15,600 nt of DNA from CAZPHI01 sp964586425 (GTDB lineage: Bacteria; Bacillota; Clostridia; Lachnospirales; Lachnospiraceae): contig CAZPHI010000046.1 in NCBI GenBank assembly GCA_964586425.1, positions 1 to 15,600 of the forward strand, written 5' to 3'. Positions 1-5,586 of this stretch are shown one piece after another (position 1 is the first letter of the stretch; each line of letters opens with the position of its first letter). The position numbers and the translations under genes were made by a program. The notes below the pieces were generated by a model. That model did not search any database. It was not told where the DNA came from and was given only the letters and a program-made list of their open reading frames with translations.

Positions 1-1513
1 CAAGAGGGTTATTCTGATCCATGAACTGTGACAACTGAGAACTTCCAAAGAATTCCTTAACTGCAGCAGTAACTGGCTTAATATTAATTAATGATTGTGG
101 AGATACTGATGTTAAGTCCTGTGTAGTCATTCTTTCACGAACAACTCTCTCCATTCTTGAAAGACCAATTCTATACTGATTCTGAAGTAACTCACCTACA
201 GCTCTGATACGTCTGTTACCAAGATGATCGATATCATCTCTATTACCAACAGCATATTCAAGGTGTAAATTATAGTTAATAGAAGCCATAATATCTTCTA
301 TTGTAATATGTTTTGGAATAAGATCAGTAATATTCTTCTTAATTGCTGCCTTAATATCTTTAGCATCATCATTCTCTTCAAGAATATTAGCAAGTACAGG
401 ATAGAATACGTTCTCGTTAACTCCGAGAGTCTTTAATTCTTCCTCAGTAAGGTCTACCCATTTTGTGATATCAACCATCATATTAGAAAGAACTTTAACT
501 TTTCTTTCCTCAACATCAAGGTACACAAATGGAACAGCTGCATTCTGGAGCTCAACTGCACTTTCTCTAGTCATTACAGTGCCTTTTACTGCCAATAATT
601 CACCTGTTGTTGGATCCATAACATCTTCAGCAAGAGTCTGTCCTGCTAATCTTGTTCTAAATGATAACTTCTTATTAAATTTATATCTTCCCACTTTTGC
701 AAGATCATATCTTCTAGGGTCGAAGAACATAGCCTGGATTAAGCTTTCAGCACTATCTACTGAAAGTGGTTCACCTGGTCTAATCTTTTTGTATAACTCT
801 AAAAGACCATCCTGATAATTATCAGATGTATCTTTCTCTAATGTTGCTAAAATCTTTGGTTCCTCACCAAACATATCGATAATCTCAGCATTTGTTCCAA
901 ATCCTAATGCTCTAATAAGAACAGTTACAGGAACTTTTCTTGTTCTATCAACACGAACATAGAACACATCATTAGAGTCTGTTTCATACTCTAACCATGC
1001 ACCTCTGTTAGGAATAACAGTACATGAGTATAATTCCTTACCGATTTTATCATGCTGAATATCATAATATATACCAGGAGAACGTACTAACTGGCTAACG
1101 ATAACTCGTTCAGCTCCGTTGATAACGAACGTACCTGTCTCAGTCATAAGTGGCAAATCGCCCATGAATATTTCATGTTCGCTGATTTCATCATTTTCTT
1201 TGTTGTAAAGTCTTACCTTAACCTTTAATGGTGCGGCAAATGTTGCATCTCTTTCCTTACACTCTTCAATAGAATATTTGACATCATCTTCACATAGTGT
1301 AAAATCGACAAATTCAAGGCTTAAGTGACCACTGTAATCTGCGATTGGAGATATATCATCAAAAACTTCTTTGAGGCCTTCGTCCAAAAACCACTGGTAT
1401 GAGTCTTTCTGAACCTCTATAAGGTTAGGCATTTCAAGAACCTCTTTCTGTCTTGAGTAACTCATTCGTACATTTTTACCAAACTGCATTGGACGTATTC
1501 TGTTTTTCTCCAT
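1..1513 (-). CDS. rpoB: RNA polymerase beta subunit, N-terminal 504 codons (runs off left edge)
   Basis: Beta subunit of RNA polymerase; with beta' it forms the catalytic core. The start is the ATG at 1511-1513, reading MEKNRIRPMQFGKNVRMSYS, with AGGGGTG just upstream on the minus strand. The frame is open to the window edge. Recognisable RpoB blocks are present: the early part ending in EMPNLIEVQKDSYQWFL, then FINGAERVIVSQLVRSPG-like text (here FVINGAERVIVSQL), IPNRGAWLEYE, the lobe region, and RNRDDIDHLGNRRIRAVGE-like text. The last visible residues (about 490-504) are GSSQLSQFMDQNNPL, the start of the rifampicin-binding cluster. The residues equivalent to E. coli L511, Q513 and D516 look wild type; those equivalent to H526 and S531 lie outside. 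The gene has its own promoter (1601-1629) after a terminator that follows rplL. Identification is secure; only the C-terminal two thirds is missing. Confidence 0.98.
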   Translation of the reverse strand, partial: MEKNRIRPMQFGKNVRMSYSRQKEVLEMPNLIEVQKDSYQWFLDEGLKEVFDDISPIADYSGHLSLEFVDFTLCEDDVKYSIEECKERDATFAAPLKVKVRLYNKENDEISEHEIFMGDLPLMTETGTFVINGAERVIVSQLVRSPGIYYDIQHDKIGKELYSCTVIPNRGAWLEYETDSNDVFYVRVDRTRKVPVTVLIRALGFGTNAEIIDMFGEEPKILATLEKDTSDNYQDGLLELYKKIRPGEPLSVDSAESLIQAMFFDPRRYDLAKVGRYKFNKKLSFRTRLAGQTLAEDVMDPTTGELLAVKGTVMTRESAVELQNAAVPFVYLDVEERKVKVLSNMMVDITKWVDLTEEELKTLGVNENVFYPVLANILEENDDAKDIKAAIKKNITDLIPKHITIEDIMASINYNLHLEYAVGNRDDIDHLGNRRIRAVGELLQNQYRIGLSRMERVVRERMTTQDLTSVSPQSLINIKPVTAAVKEFFGSSQLSQFMDQNNPL

Positions 1514-1551
1514 TGACGTTTCACCCCTTGTGCTTATTTTTTTATATTTAA

Positions 1552-1581
1552 TGCGATAATTCATAATATGACATTATCGCA
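1552..1581 (-). promoter_or_regulatory. Inverted repeat in the rpoB 5' leader
   Basis: A perfect 9-bp inverted repeat (TGCGATAAT at 1552-1560 and ATTATCGCA at 1573-1581) encloses a second small palindrome (TCATA-A-TATGA). It lies between the rpoB -10 hexamer and its ribosome binding site, so it would be in the 5' untranslated RNA. It is followed by A-rich rather than T-rich sequence on the minus strand, so it is not a terminator. It could be an RNA hairpin affecting stability or translation, or a protein-binding operator; the sequence does not say which. Confidence 0.5.
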
Positions 1582-1600
1582 CCACAATAGTGCATTGTCC

Positions 1601-1629
1601 ATAATATCATAGAAATGCAACCATGTCAA
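1601..1629 (-). promoter_or_regulatory. Sigma-A promoter for rpoB
   Basis: On the minus strand a perfect -35 TTGACA (1624-1629) is followed after exactly 17 bp by TATTAT (1601-1606). The DNA upstream of the -35 (about 1630-1660) is an A/T-rich run of the UP-element kind. The predicted start is near 1594, giving a leader of about 80 nt before the rpoB start. The hexamers and spacing are identical to the promoter before rplJ at 2958-2986. Confidence 0.82.
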
Positions 1630-1687
1630 TACACTTTTTTTATTTATTTTGAATATTATCAATATATTTTCGCAACAATTCATACTA

Positions 1688-1731
1688 AAGAAAAAAAAGA
1701 CAGCCCGCATCTCAAGAATGCGGCGCTGTCT
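1688..1731 (-). terminator. Intrinsic terminator/attenuator between rplL and rpoB
   Basis: On the minus strand the arms AGACAGC(G)CCGCAT and ATGCGGGCTGTCT form a 13-bp GC-rich stem with one bulged G and a 7-nt loop (hairpin 1699-1731). A run of eight T and more follows (1688-1698 on this strand). It lies about 60 nt after the rplL stop and about 60 nt before the rpoB promoter. It should end or reduce rplJL transcripts before rpoB, the place where attenuation is known in many bacteria. Confidence 0.9.
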
Positions 1732-1792
1732 CCCTCTCACACGCCAGCCTTAACGGCTATACATGATTCTTTTATAAACTGATTGGTTATAA

Positions 1793-2155
1793 TTACTTAA
1801 GAGTAACCTTAGCACCTTCAGCTTCAAGTTTCTTCTGGATTTCTTCAGCTTCTTCTTTGCTAGCAGCTTCTTTGATAACCTTTGGTGCGCTATCAACTAA
1901 GTCTTTAGCTTCTTTTAAGCCTAAACCTGTAATTTCACGAACAACTTTGATAACTTTAACTTTACCAGCGCCAGCTTCTGTAAGTTCTACGTCAAATTCT
2001 GTTTTTTCTTCAGCTGCTGCGCCAGCACCTGCTGCTGCTACAACTACACCTGCTGCTGCAGATACGCCGAATTCTTCTTCACATGCTTTAACTAAATCAT
2101 TTAATTCTAATACTGATAAACCTTTGATTACTTCAATAATTTCCTGAGTTGTCAT
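1793..2155 (-). CDS. rplL: 50S ribosomal protein L7/L12
   Basis: Stalk protein of the large ribosomal subunit, present in several copies bound to L10, and the contact site for translational GTPases. The 120-residue length is normal for the family. The N-terminal dimerisation/L10-binding helices (1-33, MTTQEIIEVIKGLSVLELND onward) are followed by the Ala/Gly-rich hinge (about 34-50). The C-terminal factor-binding domain (about 52-120) has the signature KVIKVVREITGLGLKEAKDL and ends GAKVTLK. The ATG at 2153-2155 is preceded by AAAGGAG. It follows rplJ by 82 bp in the same transcript and is followed by a terminator. Confidence 0.99.
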   Translation of the reverse strand: MTTQEIIEVIKGLSVLELNDLVKACEEEFGVSAAAGVVVAAAGAGAAAEEKTEFDVELTEAGAGKVKVIKVVREITGLGLKEAKDLVDSAPKVIKEAASKEEAEEIQKKLEAEGAKVTLK

Positions 2156-2201
2156 TGTTTGATCTCCTTTAATTTTTAAAAATTTGTTTTTTAATAGTTG
2201 T

Positions 2202-2222
2202 CTGTCGGATTACACCTGACAG
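2202..2222 (-). promoter_or_regulatory. Small hairpin in the rplJ-rplL spacer
   Basis: CTGTC/GACAG plus an inner GG/CC pair with one bulged base gives a 7-bp hairpin right after the rplJ stop. There is no adjoining T run, so it is not a terminator. L12 is needed in about fourfold excess over L10, so an RNA processing or stabilising hairpin here is conceivable; that role is inference only. Confidence 0.35.
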
Positions 2223-2237
2223 TATGTTAAATTGTAA

Positions 2238-2732
2238 TTACGCAACTTCTTCCTGTTTTTCAGCGATCTGCTTAATAACACGAGCAAAGTTTGTAATAGG
2301 TGACTGAAGACTTCCAAGTAATTTTGAAAGTAATTCTTCTCTTGATGGGATAGTAGCGATAACCTTGATACCAGCTTCATCGTAATATGTTCCATCAACA
2401 ACACCTGCTTTAAGTTCAAGAGCCTCTGCTGTTTTTGCAAAGTTAAAAAGGATTCTTGCTGGAGCAGTTGCATCTTCTGTTGAAATTGCAACAGCTGTTG
2501 GTCCTTCAAGATGAGATGAAAGTGATTCAAACTCTGTACCCTGAATAGCTCTCTTTACCAATGTGTTTTTGTATACTTTGTATACTACACCAGCTTCTCT
2601 TAACTGTTTACGAAGCTGTGTATCCTGCTCTACTGTCAATCCACGATAATCAACTAATACAGCTGATTTAGCGTCTTTGAGAGCTGCGGCAATCTCGTCT
2701 ACGATTGGTTGTTTAAGTTCTGTTTTTGCCAT
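2238..2732 (-). CDS. rplJ: 50S ribosomal protein L10
   Basis: Base of the ribosomal stalk; it anchors the L7/L12 dimers to 23S rRNA. The 164-residue product has the usual L10 layout. An N-terminal rRNA-binding domain (about 1-135) contains AVLVDYRGLTVEQDTQLRKQ and the YKVYKNTLVKRAI block. A C-terminal helix (SPITNFARVIKQIAEKQEE) binds L12 dimers. The start ATG at 2730-2732 has AGGAGGT upstream. In many bacteria the L10-L12 complex represses its own mRNA by binding the leader, and the matching leader with attenuator is present at 2784-2951. Confidence 0.99.
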   Translation of the reverse strand: MAKTELKQPIVDEIAAALKDAKSAVLVDYRGLTVEQDTQLRKQLREAGVVYKVYKNTLVKRAIQGTEFESLSSHLEGPTAVAISTEDATAPARILFNFAKTAEALELKAGVVDGTYYDEAGIKVIATIPSREELLSKLLGSLQSPITNFARVIKQIAEKQEEVA

Positions 2733-2783
2733 TACTGTGACCTCCTATTAGAATAAACTGCCTTTAACAAATCTAGAAATAAA

Positions 2784-2951
2784 AGCCTTCCTGATAGACA
2801 GGAAGGCTTGATAATCATCTCATTTGAAATGTTTCTTCCTCGGTAGGCGTGTAACCTTTAACCCAATTGGGACCATACTGTCTACGGCAGTAATATTAGT
2901 AGCAAAAGCTACTTTTTATATTAGTAACATATCTTTCGATATGACACCAAC
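2784..2951 (-). ncRNA. Ribosomal protein L10 leader with terminator hairpin
   Basis: The untranslated leader of rplJ on the minus strand. Three parts are visible. First, a 6-bp stem capped by a GAAA tetraloop (2928-2943). Second, a core with GCCGTAGACAGTATGG pairing region and the later CGCCTACCGAGGAAG text, which resembles the kink-turn-bearing L10-L12 binding site of Firmicutes leaders. Third, a perfect 10-bp stem with 5-nt loop (2784-2793 with 2799-2808), followed by TTTTATTTCT, which is an intrinsic terminator. The known model is that L10(L12)n binding favours termination or blocks translation. A further stem (2898-2913, AGTAGC/GCTACT) lies between. Confidence 0.82.
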
Positions 2952-2957
2952 TCGGAT

Positions 2958-2986
2958 ATAATAACATCCTATTTATAGTTTGTCAA
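2958..2986 (-). promoter_or_regulatory. Sigma-A promoter for rplJ-rplL
   Basis: On the minus strand TTGACA (2981-2986), a 17-bp spacer and TATTAT (2958-2963) form a near-consensus promoter. It sits only about 25 bp after the rplA stop with no terminator between, so read-through from rplK-rplA is also expected and would pass through the same L10 leader. Confidence 0.82.
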
Positions 2987-3009
2987 CCATAAATTAAAGC
3001 TATCTAGAA

Positions 3010-3705
3010 TTAACCAACATATTTTGCTGGATCAATCTTAGCACTAGGTCCCATAGTAGCTGTAAGAGCGATGCTCTTTAAGTACTGTCCCTTTAATGTA
3101 GATGGCTTAGCTTTTACGATTGCACCCATGATTGCTTGGAAGTTGTCCGCTAATTGTTCTTCTGTGAAAGAAGCTTTACCAATTGGCACGTGAATAATGT
3201 TTGTTTTATCAAGTCTGTATTCGATCTTACCAGCCTTGATATCGTTAACAGCTTTTGTTACATCCATAGTAACTGTACCAGCCTTAGGGTTTGGCATTAA
3301 GCCCTTAGGTCCAAGTACACGACCAAGACGACCAACAACACCCATCATGTCAGGAGTAGCAACAACTACGTCAAAATCAAACCAGTTATCGTTCTGGATC
3401 TTAGGAATTAATTCCTCGCCACCAACATAATCTGCGCCTGCTGCTTCAGCTTCATCAGCCTTTGCACCTTTAGCGAACACTAAAACTTTAACTGTCTTAC
3501 CAGTTCCATGAGGAAGTACAACTGCACCACGGATCTGCTGTTCTGCGTGACGTCCGTCACATCCTGTTCTAATATGAGCTTCGATTGTCTCGTCAAATTT
3601 AGCTACTGCTGATTTCTTTACTAAAGAAATAGCTTCTGTAGCATCATATAATGTTGTACGGTCTATTAATTTAGCCGCTTCAACGTATTTTTTTCCTCTT
3701 TTCAT
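3010..3705 (-). CDS. rplA: 50S ribosomal protein L1
   Basis: Large-subunit protein of the L1 stalk, which helps release deacylated tRNA from the E site; in some bacteria it also represses its own operon. The product is 231 residues, the usual length. The start chosen is the ATG at 3703-3705 (MKRGKKYVEAAKL), because AGGAGG lies at 3715-3720 with a 9-nt gap and the homologous start is here. An in-frame extension to 3795 runs through the structured spacer and is not believed. Signatures are FDETIEAHIRTGCDGRHAEQ near the N terminus and MMGVVGRLGRVLGPKGLMPNPKAGT-type text in the middle (here TPDMMGVVGRLGRVLGPKGL). It follows rplK by 102 bp. Confidence 0.98.
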   Translation of the reverse strand: MKRGKKYVEAAKLIDRTTLYDATEAISLVKKSAVAKFDETIEAHIRTGCDGRHAEQQIRGAVVLPHGTGKTVKVLVFAKGAKADEAEAAGADYVGGEELIPKIQNDNWFDFDVVVATPDMMGVVGRLGRVLGPKGLMPNPKAGTVTMDVTKAVNDIKAGKIEYRLDKTNIIHVPIGKASFTEEQLADNFQAIMGAIVKAKPSTLKGQYLKSIALTATMGPSAKIDPAKYVG

Positions 3706-3720
3706 TTTAAAAAACCTCCT

Positions 3721-3795
3721 AGTGGTATTATCGGAAGGGGACCAAATCATACGATTCGCCCTCGACACCATCAATGGCATCTCTGGTCCTCCCAC
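3721..3795 (-). promoter_or_regulatory. Structured spacer RNA before rplA (GUGGGAG...AAUACCAC type)
   Basis: On the minus strand the rplK-rplA spacer starts with GTGGGAGGACCA and ends with TAATACCACTAGGAGG. GTGG (3792-3795) can pair with CCAC (3722-3725), and inside it GGACCA (3784-3789) pairs with TGGTCC (3739-3744). A small CCAT/ATGG stem lies within. The same opening and closing motifs occur before rplK (4256-4300). The structure ends directly at the rplA ribosome binding site, as expected for a translational control site. L1 is the obvious candidate ligand by analogy with L1 autoregulation elsewhere; that is inference. Confidence 0.55.
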
Positions 3796-3807
3796 ATCTA
3801 ATTAAAA

Positions 3808-4233
3808 TTAATCAACTACTGTTATTCCCATACTTCTTGCTGTACCGCTAATCATGCTGATTGCAGCTTCGATTGATGCAGCGTTAAGATCTGGCATCTT
3901 GAGTTCAGCGATTTTCTGAACTTCAGCTTTAGTAATTGTAGCAACCTTAGTTTTATTAGGTACGCCTGATCCTGACTTAATGTTGCAAGCTTTCTTAAGA
4001 AGAACTGCAGCTGGTGGAGTCTTTGTGATGAAACTAAAACTTCTGTCAGCATATACTGTAATAACAACAGGAATGATTAAATCTCCCTGATCTGCTGTCT
4101 TAGCGTTGAACTGCTTTGTGAACTCAACGATATTAACACCATGCTGTCCAAGTGCTGGACCTACTGGTGGAGCCGGTGTAGCTTTGCCGGCAGGAATCTG
4201 TAATTTGATATAACCTGTTACTTTCTTTGCCAT
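3808..4233 (-). CDS. rplK: 50S ribosomal protein L11
   Basis: Large-subunit protein at the GTPase-associated centre; it binds the 1070 region of 23S rRNA and in many bacteria is needed for RelA-type stringent signalling. The 141-residue length is typical. The N-terminal domain has KLQIPAGKATPAPPVGPALG followed by GQHGVNIVEFTKQFN. The C-terminal rRNA-binding domain includes TPPAAVLLKKA, KTKVATITKAEVQKIAELK and the ending GTARSMGITVVD. The ATG at 4231-4233 is preceded by AGGAGGT. It is cotranscribed between nusG and rplA. Confidence 0.99.
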   Translation of the reverse strand: MAKKVTGYIKLQIPAGKATPAPPVGPALGQHGVNIVEFTKQFNAKTADQGDLIIPVVITVYADRSFSFITKTPPAAVLLKKACNIKSGSGVPNKTKVATITKAEVQKIAELKMPDLNAASIEAAISMISGTARSMGITVVD

Positions 4234-4255
4234 TGTAATGACCTCCTAAATAATT

Positions 4256-4300
4256 GTGGTATTTGGCGAACCCAACGGAAAATCCATGGTGTTCTCCCAC
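4256..4300 (-). promoter_or_regulatory. Structured spacer RNA before rplK (GUGGGAG...AAUACCAC type)
   Basis: On the minus strand this 45-nt segment begins GTGGGAGAACACC and ends CCAAATACCAC, followed by the AGGAGGT of rplK. GTGG (4297-4300) pairs with CCAC (4256-4259), and inner GAAC pairs with GTTC. The opening and closing motifs match the spacer before rplA (3721-3795), so the two look like copies of one regulatory RNA design. Confidence 0.55.
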
Positions 4301-4316
4301 GTTTGCCTAAGCAAAC
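4301..4316 (-). promoter_or_regulatory. Perfect hairpin just after nusG
   Basis: GTTTGC and GCAAAC form a perfect 6-bp stem with a 4-nt loop (TTAG on the minus strand), starting 6 nt after the nusG stop. No T run follows, so it is not an intrinsic terminator. It directly abuts the structured rplK leader and may protect or delimit the processed rplK mRNA (inference). Confidence 0.5.
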
Positions 4317-4322
4317 TAGTTA

Positions 4323-4871
4323 CTATAATCTCTTCACTTCTGTGAAGCTTAATTCAACCGGTGTCTCACGGCCGAACATATCAACATTAATTGTTACAGT
4401 CTGTTTGCTGTCATTAATGTTAACAATTGATCCTACTGTACCTTCCCACGCACCGGAGATAACCATAATGCTGTCTCCAAATGAGAGATCATGTACGAAG
4501 GATACGTGGTCACCAGACTCACGTACGCTGTCAATGCCAAGCGCTTTCTTCTCTGCTTCAGTTAAAGGTACAAGTTCTGATCCAGGACCAACGAATCCTG
4601 TAACACCTCTTGTGTTTCTAACTACATACCAAGTGTCATCATTGTAAATCATATGCACAAGGACATATCCCGGAAACATCTTCTTCTGAGCAGTTTTCTT
4701 AACTCCGTTTTTCAATTCAACAACAGTTTCAATAGGAACCATTACCTCAAGAATCTGATCCTGGAGTTTTCTGTTTTCAATTGTCTTTTCAATATTAGAC
4801 TTAACCTTGTTTTCATATCCAGAATATGTATGTACTACATACCACTCTGGTGTTGCTGATTTCTCTGACAT
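4323..4871 (-). CDS. nusG: Transcription termination/antitermination factor NusG
   Basis: Elongation factor that binds the RNA polymerase clamp and, in different bacteria, modulates pausing, Rho action or coupling to ribosomes. The 182-residue product has the NGN domain at about 8-115, with WYVVHTYSGYENKVKSNIEK and the signature FPGYVLVHMIYND...TRGVTGFVGPGS. A C-terminal KOW domain (about 128-182) includes GDSIMVISGAWEGTVGSI. The start is the ATG at 4869-4871 with AAAGGTGATTAA upstream; the gap from secE is 15 bp. It ends in TAG and is followed by a hairpin and rplK. Confidence 0.99.
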   Translation of the reverse strand: MSEKSATPEWYVVHTYSGYENKVKSNIEKTIENRKLQDQILEVMVPIETVVELKNGVKKTAQKKMFPGYVLVHMIYNDDTWYVVRNTRGVTGFVGPGSELVPLTEAEKKALGIDSVRESGDHVSFVHDLSFGDSIMVISGAWEGTVGSIVNINDSKQTVTINVDMFGRETPVELSFTEVKRL

Positions 4872-4886
4872 TTAATCACCTTTACC

Positions 4887-5090
4887 TTACTTTACCAAGA
4901 ATTCAATACCAAATCTGATAATAAAATCCAAAGCAGATATTATTACACCCAATAAAACTGAAACTATCAATACAGCAGATGTTTCTCTAACAAGTGTCTT
5001 CTGGTCTGGCCAAATTATCTTTTTGAATTCAGCCTTAAGTCCTTTGAACCAACTAACTTTTTGTGGTTTCTCATTAACTGTTTCACCCAT
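4887..5090 (-). CDS. secE: Preprotein translocase subunit SecE
   Basis: Small essential membrane subunit of the SecYEG channel. The product is 67 residues, as in the short single-span Gram-positive form. A conserved amphipathic part (SWFKGLKAEFKKIIWPDQKT) contains the W-P signature. One transmembrane helix follows, at about residues 38-62 (SAVLIVSVLLGVIISALDFI). It lies between rpmG (24-bp gap) and nusG (15-bp gap) in the classic order. Confidence 0.97.
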   Translation of the reverse strand: MGETVNEKPQKVSWFKGLKAEFKKIIWPDQKTLVRETSAVLIVSVLLGVIISALDFIIRFGIEFLVK

Positions 5091-5114
5091 ACTTATTACC
5101 TCACTGTACTAAGT

Positions 5115-5264
5115 TTACTTTGTTTCTTTGTGTAATGTGTGTGATTTACAGAACTTACAATACTTCTTTGTTTCCATTCTGTCAGGATGAGTTTGCTTAT
5201 CCTTAGTCATGTTGTAATTACGCTGTTTACACTCTGTACATGCCAATGTTATCTTTACGCGCAC
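5115..5264 (-). CDS. rpmG: 50S ribosomal protein L33, zinc-binding form, GTG start
   Basis: Small large-subunit protein. Reading on the minus strand from a GTG at 5262-5264 gives 49 residues: MRVKITLACTECKQRNYNMT, then KDKQTHPDRMETKKYCKFCK and SHTLHKETK, ending in TAA. Two CxxC pairs (C9/C12 and C36/C39) make it the zinc-binding C+ type rather than a zinc-free starvation paralogue. A strong GGAGGTGG lies at 5270-5277. The GTG start was chosen because no ATG is in frame upstream and the N terminus matches the family. It is the first gene of the transcript that continues into secE and nusG. Confidence 0.96.
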   Translation of the reverse strand: MRVKITLACTECKQRNYNMTKDKQTHPDRMETKKYCKFCKSHTLHKETK

Positions 5265-5294
5265 AACTGCCACCTCCATTATTTCATATTAATT

Positions 5295-5313
5295 TGGATG
5301 TTTTATACATCCA
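5295..5313. promoter_or_regulatory. Hairpin in the rpmG leader
   Basis: A perfect 7-bp inverted repeat, TGGATGT and ACATCCA, encloses a 5-nt loop. On the minus strand it lies in the 5' untranslated RNA about 30 nt before the rpmG start. On the plus strand it is followed by GGGCTTTTTT, so it could also act as a weak terminator in that direction. A possible 8-codon ORF (5303-5329, product MPKKALDV) ends in its loop. Confidence 0.4.
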
Positions 5314-5336
5314 GGGCTTTTTTAGGCATAAAAAAA

Positions 5337-5487
5337 AGACCTCTTCCATAGCTAGTCTAATATATCATACCTTAGGATGTGTAGTCAACACATTTTTTAA
5401 TTTTTTTCAATTACGCAAAACACAATGTTTATTATATTATAAATGCTTCAACAATTCAAGCATTTTTCTAAAAATCTAGTGACAAAT
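5337..5487. repeat. 151-bp direct repeat, left copy (target-site duplication)
   Basis: Compared base by base, this segment is identical over all 151 positions to 7455-7605, with a constant offset of 2118. Both outer neighbours differ (5336 A against 7454 G; 5488 C against 7606 A). The two copies exactly flank the insertion sequence, whose inverted repeats begin at the next base. It holds the minus-strand promoter of rpmG-secE-nusG, an AAATGCTT/AAGCATTT hairpin (5441-5465), and the -35 element of the plus-strand promoter. IS1634-type elements are known to make long, variable duplications. Confidence 0.93.
5359..5388 (-). promoter_or_regulatory. Sigma-A promoter for rpmG-secE-nusG
   Basis: On the minus strand TTGACT (5383-5388), an 18-bp spacer and TATATT (5359-5364) form a good promoter pointing at rpmG. 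The predicted start is near 5352, giving a leader of about 88 nt. The whole promoter lies inside the 151-bp repeat, so a second copy exists at 7477-7506. Confidence 0.65.
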
Positions 5488-5503
5488 CCTGACTTTTGCA
5501 GTT
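5488..5503. repeat. IS left terminal inverted repeat
   Basis: CCTGACTTTTGCAGTT; pairs with the right end at 7439-7454 with 13 of 16 matches, the mismatches being at positions 3, 4 and 6. Confidence 0.85.
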
Positions 5504-5512
5504 AAATTAGTA

Positions 5513-5553
5513 TAAAAACACCCGTCAGACCAGTAAATATACTGGCTGGCGGG
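5513..5553 (-). terminator. Hairpin terminator at the left end of the IS (bidirectional)
   Basis: The arms CCCGTCAGACCAGTA (5521-5535) and TACTGGCTGGCGGG (5540-5553) form a long GC-rich stem with one bulged A and one wobble pair, loop AATA. On the minus strand GTGTTTTTATACT follows, ending the transposase message before it reaches rpmG. On the plus strand TTTGTTATTTTG follows, so it can also work the other way. Confidence 0.8.
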
Positions 5554-5586
5554 TTTGTTATTTTGTCTGTTTTTCATGGTGTATTT

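Noticed and set aside
465..815. Open frame of 116 codons on the plus strand
   Set aside because: Lies wholly antisense to rpoB, has no ribosome binding site and an unremarkable composition; a shadow of the real gene.
1857..2147. Plus-strand frame of 96 codons opposite rplL
   Set aside because: Its Ser/Thr/Ala/Pro-rich product is the complement of the Ala/Glu/Lys-rich L7/L12 codons.
2210..2530. Minus-strand frame of 106 codons overlapping rplJ
   Set aside because: Different frame inside rplJ, very Leu/Gln-rich product, no start signals.
3706..3795. 30-codon N-terminal extension of rplA
   Set aside because: Runs through the structured spacer; the AGGAGG and family start support the ATG at 3703-3705.
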